Source: Rhodococcus sp. SGAir0479 (GTDB lineage: Bacteria > Actinomycetota > Actinomycetes > Mycobacteriales > Mycobacteriaceae). Taken from it: DNA of 64,000 bases. The DNA lies in assembly GCF_005484805.1 (NCBI RefSeq), contig NZ_CP039432.1, positions 682,001-746,000 of the forward strand, in the 5' to 3' direction. The stretch's first letter is position 1. Every line of letters starts with the position of its first letter. The position numbers and the translations under genes were made by a program. Below, in pieces: positions 18,379 to 25,894 of the stretch. The notes under the pieces are model-generated. The model did no database searches. It was given only the letters and a program-made list of their open reading frames with translations, and was not told where the DNA came from.

Positions 18379-19188
18379 ATGGCAGCAGAGTCCTCCGGGC
18401 CGGCGAGCCCCACACGCCTCGAACGGGTCACCACCGACGCGGATGCCGAGATCGCGATTCTCACGCTCGATCACGGGCCGCTCAACCTGTTCGACCGCGC
18501 CATGTTCGACGCCGTCATCGCGGACATCGCCGCATTGACCGCGCACCCGCCCCGCGCGGTGTTGCTGCGGGCCGAGGGCAGGGTGGTCTCGGGTGGTGTC
18601 GACGTCCACGTGTTCGACGGCCTCACCCCGGAGCAGGGAGCCGAACTGTGGCAGTCGCTGTTCGCGCGGATCTGTCATCCGCTCGAGGCGTTGCCGTGCC
18701 CCGTGGTGTTCGCCGCCCACGGGTTGACGCTGACCGCGGCGTTCGAGATCGCGCTCGCGTGCGACCTCCTGGTCGCCGCCCCCGACGCCCGGTTCGGGCT
18801 GGTCGAGACGGTCGTCGGGTTGACGCCGTCGATGGGCGGCCCGCAGCGGCTCGCGGAACGGGCGGGCTCGGGACGCGCTCGGGAACTGGTGATGACCGCC
18901 GACCTCTACGACGCCGTGACGCTCCGCGACTGGGGCGTCGTGAACATCGTGTCCGACGACGTCGACACCGCTGCCCGGGCCCTCGTCGCGCGGCTCGCGG
19001 ACGGCCCCACGCGGGCCCACGCCGCCACCAAGCAGATCGTGGCGGCGTGGCGGTCGGGCGGTGTGGCGCACGCGGATTCGGTCACCGCGGAGGTGTCGGG
19101 CGCGCTGTTCGGCACCTCCGACCTGCGCGGCGCGGTACGCAGCTTCCTCGAGGTGGGCCCCGGCCACGCCACGTACACCGGCAGCTAG
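18379..19188 (+). CDS. Enoyl-CoA hydratase/isomerase (crotonase) family protein
   Basis: The 269-residue crotonase-fold protein has the first oxyanion segment LLRAEGRVVSGGVDVHVF and the second AAHGLTLTAAFEIALACDLLVAA. The Glu of AAFEI occupies one catalytic position, and the following ARFGLVETVVGLTPSMGG carries the second acidic region. The usual GGG run is replaced by LTA, so it diverges from classical enoyl-CoA hydratases and could be an isomerase or a thioesterase-type member. The ATG giving MAAESS was chosen. It heads a plus-strand run of lipid genes. Confidence 0.88.
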   Translation: MAAESSGPASPTRLERVTTDADAEIAILTLDHGPLNLFDRAMFDAVIADIAALTAHPPRAVLLRAEGRVVSGGVDVHVFDGLTPEQGAELWQSLFARICHPLEALPCPVVFAAHGLTLTAAFEIALACDLLVAAPDARFGLVETVVGLTPSMGGPQRLAERAGSGRARELVMTADLYDAVTLRDWGVVNIVSDDVDTAARALVARLADGPTRAHAATKQIVAAWRSGGVAHADSVTAEVSGALFGTSDLRGAVRSFLEVGPGHATYTGS

Positions 19189-19223
19189 CTCGACCGGACC
19201 GCTCGGTTCGTACGGCGGCGCTG

Positions 19224-19241
19224 TGACCGGGGTCATATAGT
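19224..19241 (+). promoter_or_regulatory. Promoter-like TATAGT with overlapping TGACC-gg-GGTCA dyad
   Basis: TATAGT (19236-19241) is a good -10 element about 31 bases before the GTG of the adenylate-forming enzyme. The perfect dyad TGACC-gg-GGTCA (19224-19235) abuts it. This suggests that transcription can start here and be repressed, separately from the upstream crotonase. Confidence 0.4.
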
Positions 19242-19271
19242 CGGGGCCAACCCGACCCGGTGGAGGTGGCT

Positions 19272-20798
19272 GTGGCGTCACTGCTCGCGTACCCGTCGAC
19301 GGCAGACCCGTCGTCTCAGTCGAACGACGGTCGCATGGTGCGACGCGCCGACGGCCTGCTGCACCACACCGGCCTCACCCCGTGCCTGACCGAGCTGCTG
19401 GACGTCACCGCGCACCGGTACTCGACCCGCGAGGCGGTCGTCGAGGTCGACGGCGGCCCGCGGCTGACGTACGGCCGGCTGTGGACGTCGGCGTCGCGGG
19501 TGGCCGGGGGCCTGCTCGAGCAGGGCGTCGGGATCGGCGACCGGGTCGCGATCCGGATGCCGAACGGCGTCCGCTGGGTGCAAGCGTTCCTCGGCGTGTT
19601 GCTGGCCGGTGGGGTGCCGGTGCCGATCCATCCGGGCCACGGCGCCGCGCAGGTCCGGCGCATCCTGGCCGACAGCGGAAGCCTCCTGCTGCTGGACGGT
19701 GAGCTGCCGGCCGGGCGGCCGTTCATGGACGACGGTGCGGCGCCGGACGATTCGGCGCTGCTCTTCTACACGGGCGGGACCACGGGCGTGCCCAAGGGCG
19801 TGGTGCTGAGCCACGAGAACGTGCTGTCCACGGTGGAGGGGGTGATCCGGTCCGGCGCCGATCCGGCCGTGGCCGGTGTGCGGCACGCGGTGGCGCTGCC
19901 GCTGAGTTCGGCCACGGCGTGCGTGGCGCACCTCCTGCCGACGTTGGTCGCGGGTGGGACGGTCGTCCTCACGTCCGCGTGCGACGGTGCGGGCCTGCTG
20001 CGGGCGCTCGACGTCGAACGAGTGGAGCGCCTCTCGGTGTCCGCGCCGCTGCTGCGCCGGCTCGCGCGCGCGTCGGGCGCCGGCGGCGGGTCGCTGCGAG
20101 TCCTCGCGCTCGACGACGAACCGGTCTCCGCCACCACGCTGACGCGGTTGCGCGAGCGATTTCCCGCCGCGGAGGTCGTCTCGGGGTGGGCGATGACCGA
20201 GACCGGCGGCGCCGGACTGGTCCTGCGCTCCGGAGGATCGGAAGGTCCCGGCGAATCTGCGCACGCCGGAATGGAATTCGCGGTCGCAGGTCCTGCGCCC
20301 GACGTCGGGGAGCTGTGGTGCCGGGGTCCGAGCGTGATGCGGGGGTACTGGGGCGATCCCGAGACGACGGCCCGCACGGTCGCGGGCGGCTGGCTCCACA
20401 CCGGGGACGTCGTGCGGATCGGGCCGGCGGGGGAGGTTCGGTTCGTCGGCCGGGCGGCCGACGCCATCGAGATCCCCCGCGGTGTCGTCTACAGCCGCGA
20501 GATCGAGGACGCGCTGCTCGCTCATCCCGGCGTGGCCGAGTCCGTCGTGGTCGGTGTGATGACGCCGCGCGGCCCGGACCTCGGGCTGGCAGTGGTGCCG
20601 GAACCGGGGGTCGATCTCACGATCGACGCCGTGCGCGCGCATCTCGACGCGCCGCTCGGGCACCGGGTGCCCCCACGGCTGTGCGCGGCCGTCGCCGCCC
20701 TCCCGCGTACCGCAACGGGACGTGTCGACCGGCGATCGGTGCGGGCGCGGCTGGAAGTATCCTGCTCCACGACGAAGGGAAGTGTCGATGTCGGATGA
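19272..20798 (+). CDS. AMP-dependent acyl-CoA synthetase/ligase with Lys-to-Arg change in motif A10
   Basis: The 508-residue adenylate-forming enzyme has A3 LLFYTGGTTGVPKGVVLSH, A5 GWAMTETGGAG, A7 WLHTGDVV and A8 RFVGRAADAIEI. It normally would activate a carboxylic acid to an acyl-AMP and then to a CoA thioester. The C-terminal motif reads PRTATGRVDR, so the universal catalytic Lys of PxxxxGKxxR is Arg484. The GTG at 19272 follows GGAGGTGGCT and is preferred to the GTG 12 bases upstream. The end overlaps the next crotonase gene by 11 bases. The change may slow adenylation but spare thioesterification, or the protein may have another role. Confidence 0.9.
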   Translation: MASLLAYPSTADPSSQSNDGRMVRRADGLLHHTGLTPCLTELLDVTAHRYSTREAVVEVDGGPRLTYGRLWTSASRVAGGLLEQGVGIGDRVAIRMPNGVRWVQAFLGVLLAGGVPVPIHPGHGAAQVRRILADSGSLLLLDGELPAGRPFMDDGAAPDDSALLFYTGGTTGVPKGVVLSHENVLSTVEGVIRSGADPAVAGVRHAVALPLSSATACVAHLLPTLVAGGTVVLTSACDGAGLLRALDVERVERLSVSAPLLRRLARASGAGGGSLRVLALDDEPVSATTLTRLRERFPAAEVVSGWAMTETGGAGLVLRSGGSEGPGESAHAGMEFAVAGPAPDVGELWCRGPSVMRGYWGDPETTARTVAGGWLHTGDVVRIGPAGEVRFVGRAADAIEIPRGVVYSREIEDALLAHPGVAESVVVGVMTPRGPDLGLAVVPEPGVDLTIDAVRAHLDAPLGHRVPPRLCAAVAALPRTATGRVDRRSVRARLEVSCSTTKGSVDVG

Positions 20799-21549
20799 GG
20801 TTCTGCTCGAGCGCCGCGATCGGATCCTGGTGATCACGATCAACCGCCCCGACGCGCGCAACGCGATCAACGGTGCGGTCAGCAGGGGTCTGGCGGCGGC
20901 GGTCGACGAGCTCGACGCCGACGACGGTCTCTCGCTCGCGATCCTCACCGGTGCGGGTGGAAACTTCTGTGCGGGGATGGATCTCAAGGCGTTCGTGGCC
21001 GGTGAGAACATCGTGGCTCCGGGTAAGGGACTCGGCTTCACCGAGGCCCCGCCGCGCAAACCCATCATCGCCGCGGTGGAGGGCTACGCGCTGGCGGGCG
21101 GTACCGAGCTGGTCCTCGCCACGGATCTGGTGGTGGCGTCACGTACGGCCAAGTTCGGGATCCCCGAGGTCAAGCGCGGGCTGGTGGCGGGCGCGGGCGG
21201 CCTGCTGCGCCTGCCCCGACGGATTCCGCCGCAGAAGGCGATGGAATACGCGCTGACCGGCGACGCCTTCACCGCCGAGGAGGCCGCGGCGTACGGGTTC
21301 GTCAACACCGTCACCGAACCGGGCGGCGCGCTCGAGGGGGCGCTCGCGCTGGCGGAGCGCATCACGGCGAACGGCCCGCTGGCGGTGGCGAAGACGAAGG
21401 AAGTGATCGTCCGTTCGGCCGAATGGTCGGCGGACGAGGCGTTCGCGCGGCAGCTCGAGGTCATCGCACCGGTGTTCGGCTCCGAGGACGCACGCGAGGG
21501 CGCCACCGCCTTCGCGGAGAAGCGCGCACCGGTGTGGAAGGGACGTTGA
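20788..21549 (+). CDS. Enoyl-CoA hydratase (crotonase family)
   Basis: This 253-residue protein is a standard crotonase: ILTGAGGNFCAGMDLKAF gives the first oxyanion loop and VEGYALAGGTELVLATDL the second, with Glu of GGTEL and Glu of FGIPEVKRGL in the two catalytic positions. It hydrates 2-enoyl-CoA in beta-oxidation or a related path. The ATG (MSDEVLLER) lies inside the end of the ligase gene with GAAGGGAAG upstream, implying translational coupling. The adenine deaminase gene follows after 5 bases. Confidence 0.93.
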   Translation: MSDEVLLERRDRILVITINRPDARNAINGAVSRGLAAAVDELDADDGLSLAILTGAGGNFCAGMDLKAFVAGENIVAPGKGLGFTEAPPRKPIIAAVEGYALAGGTELVLATDLVVASRTAKFGIPEVKRGLVAGAGGLLRLPRRIPPQKAMEYALTGDAFTAEEAAAYGFVNTVTEPGGALEGALALAERITANGPLAVAKTKEVIVRSAEWSADEAFARQLEVIAPVFGSEDAREGATAFAEKRAPVWKGR

Positions 21550-21554
21550 CGAGA

Positions 21555-22520
21555 ATGGCGACGCCGTTTGCCGAACTGCACATGCACATCGAGGGCGCCC
21601 TCGGTCCGGAACTGATCTTCGCGTTGGCCGAGCGCAATCGCATGCATCTGCCGTACACCGATCTGGCGGATCTCGAATCCCGTTACGAGTTCACGGATCT
21701 GCAGTCGTTTCTCGACCTGTACTACGCGAACATGGCGGTGCTGCGGACCGCGGAGGACTTCGCCGACCTCACCCGCGACTACCTGCGTCGCGCGTCGGCC
21801 GCCGGGGTGCGACACGCGGAGATCTTCTTCGACCCGCAGGCGCACGTCTCCCGGGGGGTTCCGCTGCAGGTGGTGCTCGACGGGATCTTCGACGCACTCG
21901 CCGCGAGTGAGCGGGAGTTCGACATCAGCAGCGGACTGATCGCGTCCTTTCTGCGGGACCAGCCGGTGCACGACGCCGAGGAGGTACTCGCCGAGATCCT
22001 CCGTCTGCGCGCCCCCGTCATCGGCGTCGGCTTGGACTCCGCCGAGGTCGGCTACCCGCCGACGCTGTTCGAGGACGTCTTCGCCCGGGCCCGGGCGGAG
22101 GGGCTGCACGTCGTCGCGCATGCGGGCGAGGAGGGGCCTCCCGAATACATCTGGCAGGCACTCGACCTGCTGGGCGCCGAGCGTATCGATCACGGGGTGC
22201 GCTGCCTCGAGGATCCCGCGCTCGTCGAACGGTTGGTCGACGAGGAGATCCCGTTGACGGTGTGCCCGCTGTCGAACGTTCGTCTCCGCGTGGTGGACTC
22301 GATCGCCGACCACCCGCTCCGGACGATGTTGCAGGCCGGTCTGCGGGTCACCGTGAATTCGGACGACCCGGCCTACTTCGGTGGAGATGTGGGCGAGAAC
22401 TTCGCGCAGTTGCGCGAGCGTCTGGCGCTCACCGACGACGAGGTCGAACTGCTCGCGCGCAACTCGATCGAGGCGTCGTTCGCCTCGCCGGCGCGCAAGG
22501 CGGAGTTGCTGGGGGGCTGA
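21555..22520 (+). CDS. Adenine deaminase of the adenosine-deaminase family
   Basis: The 321-residue enzyme is an ADA-fold metal-dependent deaminase. The blocks ELHMHIEGALGPELIFALA (metal-binding HxH), QSFLDLYYANMAVL, EIFFDPQAHVSRGV, VAHAGEEGPPEYIWQALDLL, RIDHGVR, LTVCPLSNVRL and VTVNSDDPAYFGG match the adenine deaminase (Aah1-like) branch rather than true adenosine deaminase. Adenosine deaminases lack the long FDPQ/GPPEYI pattern and are usually longer than 321 residues. It would convert adenine to hypoxanthine in purine salvage. It is the last gene of the plus-strand lipid run (5-base gap), an unexpected partner. Pure sequence-block reasoning; fairly confident. Confidence 0.86.
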   Translation: MATPFAELHMHIEGALGPELIFALAERNRMHLPYTDLADLESRYEFTDLQSFLDLYYANMAVLRTAEDFADLTRDYLRRASAAGVRHAEIFFDPQAHVSRGVPLQVVLDGIFDALAASEREFDISSGLIASFLRDQPVHDAEEVLAEILRLRAPVIGVGLDSAEVGYPPTLFEDVFARARAEGLHVVAHAGEEGPPEYIWQALDLLGAERIDHGVRCLEDPALVERLVDEEIPLTVCPLSNVRLRVVDSIADHPLRTMLQAGLRVTVNSDDPAYFGGDVGENFAQLRERLALTDDEVELLARNSIEASFASPARKAELLGG

Positions 22521-22560
22521 CCGGCGTCGCGCGGTCCCACCCGCGGCCGTCCCACACGAA

Positions 22561-22593
22561 AGTGCCCGGCACCCCCGAAGGGTGCCGGGCACT
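22561..22593. terminator. 14-bp stem bidirectional terminator
   Basis: A perfect 14-base inverted repeat (22561-22574 / 22580-22593) with loop CCGAA lies between the convergent adenine deaminase and GlsB-like genes, about 40 and 18 bases from their stops. Three A residues precede it, giving a short U-run on the minus strand. Confidence 0.8.
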
Positions 22594-22611
22594 CGTGCCG
22601 TGGGGCAGGGT

Positions 22612-22872
22612 TCAGCGTCGCCCGGTGACGAGCTTGACCAGGAAGAGCAGGATGATGGCGCCGAACAAGCAGGTGAGGAAGCTGAAGATCAGCCCGCCTC
22701 CCTCGACGTCGAGAAATGCGCTGAGGATGAAGCCGCCGATGAGACCGCCGACAACGCCGACGACGATGTTGAGGATGATCCCCATCTGCTCGTCGGTCTT
22801 CATGACCTTGCTGCCGATCCAGCCGGCGAGACCGCCGATGATGATCCAACCGATGATTCCGAGAGAAAGCAT
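22612..22872 (-). CDS. GlsB/YeaQ/YmgE family stress membrane protein
   Basis: A small (86 residues) three-helix membrane protein: IIGWIIIGGLAGWIGSKVM, MGIILNIVVGVVGGLIGGFIL and FSFLTCLFGAIILLFLVKLV. It has the Gly-zipper pattern of the transglycosylase-associated/GlsB family, which is induced by stress in many bacteria. The ATG follows AAAGGA at good distance. It lies 86 bases after the Dps gene on the same strand and may be part of the same stress response. Confidence 0.92.
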   Translation of the reverse strand: MLSLGIIGWIIIGGLAGWIGSKVMKTDEQMGIILNIVVGVVGGLIGGFILSAFLDVEGGGLIFSFLTCLFGAIILLFLVKLVTGRR

Positions 22873-22958
22873 GAGCGGTCCTTTCACGTAGGGGCGCGAC
22901 GGGGAGGCGAGGCCGGTGATCCGGACGCCCCGACGACATCCGGACCACGATCACGGGG

Positions 22959-23498
22959 TCAGCGTGCTGCTGCCGCCGCGCTCTTCTCGGTGGACTCGCC
23001 CTCGTTGGCCAGGCGTCCGCCCGAATTCTCCAGGTGGGCACGGACGAACCACTGGAACTTCTCCAGCTCGGCAGTCTGGCCGATCAGCATGTCCTCGGTG
23101 ATCGGGTCCACCTCGCCGGCCTCGGTGATCGCCTTGCGGTTGTCCTCGATCAGCCCGGTGTAGACGACGTCGAGCGCGGCCAGGTGAGCCTGGGCGCTGT
23201 CGCGGCCCACGGAGTAGTCGTCCCAGCTGCGGTCCTTCTCGATCGCGCCCGGCGTCCCCTTGGGGGAGGCGCCCAGGGCGGCGATGCGCTCGGCGACGGC
23301 ATCGGCGAAACCGCGGACCAGCTCGACCTGCGGGTCGATCATCTCGTGGACACCGATGAAGTTGGGGCCCACCACGTTCCAGTGGATGTGCTTGAGGGTC
23401 AGGTGCAGGTCGTTGTAGGCGCTGAGCCGATTCTGGAGGGCGGCCGCGACCTTCGAACCCTGGTCGACGGTCAGGCCGGGGACGGTGAAGTTCGTCAT
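22959..23498 (-). CDS. dps: Dps-family DNA-binding ferritin-like protein
   Basis: The 179-residue protein has the Dps ferroxidase signature LHLTLKHIHWNVVGPNFIGVHEMID, in which His, His, Asp and Glu residues bind iron between subunits, and the C-terminal WFVRAHLEN helix. Dps forms 12-subunit shells that oxidise and store iron and protect DNA in starvation or oxidative stress. The basic/Ala-rich tail (STEKSAAAAAR) could contact DNA. The ATG follows AAAGGAACAG. The upstream AT-rich stretch around 23600-23640 probably holds its promoter. Confidence 0.95.
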   Translation of the reverse strand: MTNFTVPGLTVDQGSKVAAALQNRLSAYNDLHLTLKHIHWNVVGPNFIGVHEMIDPQVELVRGFADAVAERIAALGASPKGTPGAIEKDRSWDDYSVGRDSAQAHLAALDVVYTGLIEDNRKAITEAGEVDPITEDMLIGQTAELEKFQWFVRAHLENSGGRLANEGESTEKSAAAAAR

Positions 23499-23557
23499 GG
23501 TCTGTTCCTTTCTTCCTCTCGGCGAACTCGCCGGCGCGTGCGGCCGGTGGGGCCGCG

Positions 23558-23570
23558 CTCGATGATCGAG
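23558..23570. promoter_or_regulatory. Inverted repeat CTCGAT-g-ATCGAG upstream of dps
   Basis: A 13-base perfect inverted repeat lies 60 bases before the dps ATG, in the 206-base region between dps and the divergent coiled-coil gene. The rest of the gap has an AT-rich patch (TACAAAATCTATG, 23612-23624) likely to carry the promoters. Confidence 0.3.
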
Positions 23571-23704
23571 TCTGTCGCACGCAAGCGATGTTGTCGTCAT
23601 TCACGCTACTACAAAATCTATGTCGTGCACGGCAGATAAGTTCCCTTGGCGAACTTCCCGGCGGAAGCACGGCCGGGACCCGCTTTCGGTGTCAGGATCG
23701 GGGG

Positions 23705-24571
23705 GTGGACGTGGACGCTGTGGCCGACGAGCTGTATCGGCTGGATCCGTCGGAGTTCGTGGCGGCCCGTACCGAACGCGTGCAGCAGGCGCGTAAAGGC
23801 GGGGACCGGGACGCCGCGAAACGGATTGCGGCGTTCAAGAAGCCGACCGTCGTGGGGTGGGCGGTGAACCTGCTGTCCGCGGAACGCTCGGACGAGGTCG
23901 ATTCGGTGCTCTCGCTGGGCGATGCTCTGCAGCGCGCGCAGCGGCGCCTGGACGCGGACACGCTGCGGGAGCTCACCCAGCAGCGACAGCAGTTGGTGCG
24001 CGCGCTCGCCGCACGGGCTCAGGGCTTGGCGCGTGCGCGCGGCCGGGAGCTCAACGAGAACGCGCTGCGCGAGGTGTCGCAGACGCTGCACGCCGCGATG
24101 GCGGATCCCGAGCTCGCCGAGGTGGTGCGGCGCGGTCGCCTGCTGACCGCGGCCAGCTACAGCGGCTTCGGGCCGGTGGGGCTGGAATCCGTCGCTGCCG
24201 GCGGGTCGAGCGGGGGACGGACGTCCGCCGCCGCGCCGCGCACGTCTGCCGAAGCGCGCAACCGCACGCGCGCGAAGAAGCGCGAGCGGGCGGCAGCCGA
24301 GTTGGATGCCGCGCGTGCGGCGGCCCGCACCGCCGCCGCGGAACTGTCGGATGCGGAGGAGAAACTGGAAGCCGTGCGTGCCGAGGCCGGGGAGGTGGCC
24401 GAGCGCATCGAGGACCTGCGAGCCCAGCTCGCCCACCTCGGGGAAAGGGCCGAATTCCTGGGCCGCTCAGAGACCTCGGCGTCCCGCTCGGTGTCGGCGG
24501 CCCGTGACGCGGTCGTCGAGGCGCAGCGGCGGGTCTCCGATGCGGAGGATGCCGTCGCCGAGCTCGAGTGA
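23705..24571 (+). CDS. Conserved coiled-coil protein, unknown function
   Basis: The 288-residue protein has an N-terminal conserved part (DELYRLDPSEFVAARTE to KKPTVVGWAVNLLS) and a helical middle. From about residue 175 onward it forms a long Arg/Ala/Glu-rich coiled coil (KKRERAAAELDAARAAARTAAAELSDAEEKLEAV and onward). No catalytic motif, signal peptide or membrane segment is seen. Proteins with the same start occur widely in rhodococci and mycobacteria as hypotheticals, from my memory of the family. The GTG follows AGGATCGGGG. Divergent from dps. Confidence 0.75.
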   Translation: MDVDAVADELYRLDPSEFVAARTERVQQARKGGDRDAAKRIAAFKKPTVVGWAVNLLSAERSDEVDSVLSLGDALQRAQRRLDADTLRELTQQRQQLVRALAARAQGLARARGRELNENALREVSQTLHAAMADPELAEVVRRGRLLTAASYSGFGPVGLESVAAGGSSGGRTSAAAPRTSAEARNRTRAKKRERAAAELDAARAAARTAAAELSDAEEKLEAVRAEAGEVAERIEDLRAQLAHLGERAEFLGRSETSASRSVSAARDAVVEAQRRVSDAEDAVAELE

Positions 24572-24588
24572 TGCGGCGCCGAACGCGA

Positions 24589-24620
24589 AGGCGGCCGCCC
24601 CGGCTCCGGGACGGCCGCCT
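24589..24620. terminator. Bidirectional terminator hairpin
   Basis: Outer arms of 9 bases (24589-24597 / 24612-24620) enclose an inner 5-base stem, between the convergent coiled-coil and thiolase genes. No clear U-run. Confidence 0.65.
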
Positions 24621-24641
24621 CCACTGCGGCGGGGGTGAGGG

Positions 24642-25814
24642 TCAGATGCGCTCGTAGATGGTGGCGTTCGCGGTGCCGCCGCCCTCACACATCGTCTGCA
24701 GACCGTAACGACCGCCGGTGCGCTGCAGGTGGTGGACCAGCGTGGCCGCCAGGCGCGCGCCCGAACCGCCGAGCGGGTGGCCCAGTGCGATCGCGCCGCC
24801 GAGCGGGTTGAGCTTGTCCGCCGCCGCGCCGGTCTCGAGCTGCCACGCCAGCGGCACCGACGCGAAGGCCTCGTTGACCTCGAAGGTGTCGATGTCGTCG
24901 AGCGACAGCCCGGACTTCTTCAGCGCCAGGGCGGTCGCCGGGATCGGACCCGTGAGCATCTTGACCGGGTCGTCGCCGGCGACGACGGCGGTGTGGATGC
25001 GGGCCAGCGGCGTCAGGCCCAGAGACTTCGCCTTCTCCGAGGTCATCACCAGGACGGCGGCGGCGCCGTCGGAGATCTGCGATGCGCTGCCGGCGGTGAT
25101 GACGCCGTCCTCGAGGAACGGCGACTTCAGCTGACCCAGCTTCTCGGTGGTGGACCCGCGACGGATGCCCTCGTCGGCCGCGAAGACGGTGCCGTCCGCG
25201 AGAGTGAACGGGGCGATCTCGGCGTCGAAGGCGCCCGCGTCCTGGGCGGCGGCGGCGCGCTCGTGCGACGCCACCGAGTACTCGTCGAGCTGTGCGCGGG
25301 AGATGTTCCACTGCTGCGCGATCAGTTCGGCGCCCACGCCCTGGTTGAACCGGCCGTTGAAGCCGGGCGCGTCGAGCTGGGCGGCATAGCGGTCGCGGGC
25401 GGGGCCGGCCGAGTCGCCGGTGCCCGGCACGTTCGACGAGCCCAGTGGCACGGAGGTCATCATCTCCACACCGCCGGCGACGATGATGTCGGCCTGTCCG
25501 GAGATGACCGACGCGGCGGCCATCGAGATGGTCTGCTGCGACGAGCCGCACTGGCGGTCGACCGTCAGCCCGGGCACGGACTCGGGCCAGCCGGCGCCGA
25601 GCACGGCCATTCGGCCGATGTTGCCGGTCTGCATGCCCACGCTGTTGACGTTGCCCCAGTAGACGTCGTCGACGATCGCGGGGTCGATGCCGGTGCGCTG
25701 GGCGATCGTGCGCAGCACGTGAGCGGACAGCTCCACTGCGTGTACGTCGGCAAGGGAGCCCTTGCGCTTGCCGATGGGGGTACGGACTGCCTCGACGATT
25801 ACTGCGTCACGCAT
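24642..25814 (-). CDS. Acetyl-CoA C-acyltransferase (thiolase, FadA family)
   Basis: The 390-residue thiolase has all three catalytic parts: nucleophile Cys89 in DRQCGSSQQ, His346 in GHPLGGSGAR and Cys376 in TMCEGGGTANA. It would cleave 3-ketoacyl-CoA with CoA in beta-oxidation. The conserved NEAFA segment is also present. It resembles the FadA5/FadA6 type of lipid and steroid degraders in mycobacteria, but the substrate is not readable. The short gap upstream (25815-25894) is relatively AT-rich and probably contains its promoter. Confidence 0.94.
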   Translation of the reverse strand: MRDAVIVEAVRTPIGKRKGSLADVHAVELSAHVLRTIAQRTGIDPAIVDDVYWGNVNSVGMQTGNIGRMAVLGAGWPESVPGLTVDRQCGSSQQTISMAAASVISGQADIIVAGGVEMMTSVPLGSSNVPGTGDSAGPARDRYAAQLDAPGFNGRFNQGVGAELIAQQWNISRAQLDEYSVASHERAAAAQDAGAFDAEIAPFTLADGTVFAADEGIRRGSTTEKLGQLKSPFLEDGVITAGSASQISDGAAAVLVMTSEKAKSLGLTPLARIHTAVVAGDDPVKMLTGPIPATALALKKSGLSLDDIDTFEVNEAFASVPLAWQLETGAAADKLNPLGGAIALGHPLGGSGARLAATLVHHLQRTGGRYGLQTMCEGGGTANATIYERI

Positions 25815-25894
25815 GTCGCCTCACTCTCTCCTCAGGTAATGATCGAGTTTAATCAGGTAGACGATTTTTGCGGACGATGTGTGTCCGACCTCAC

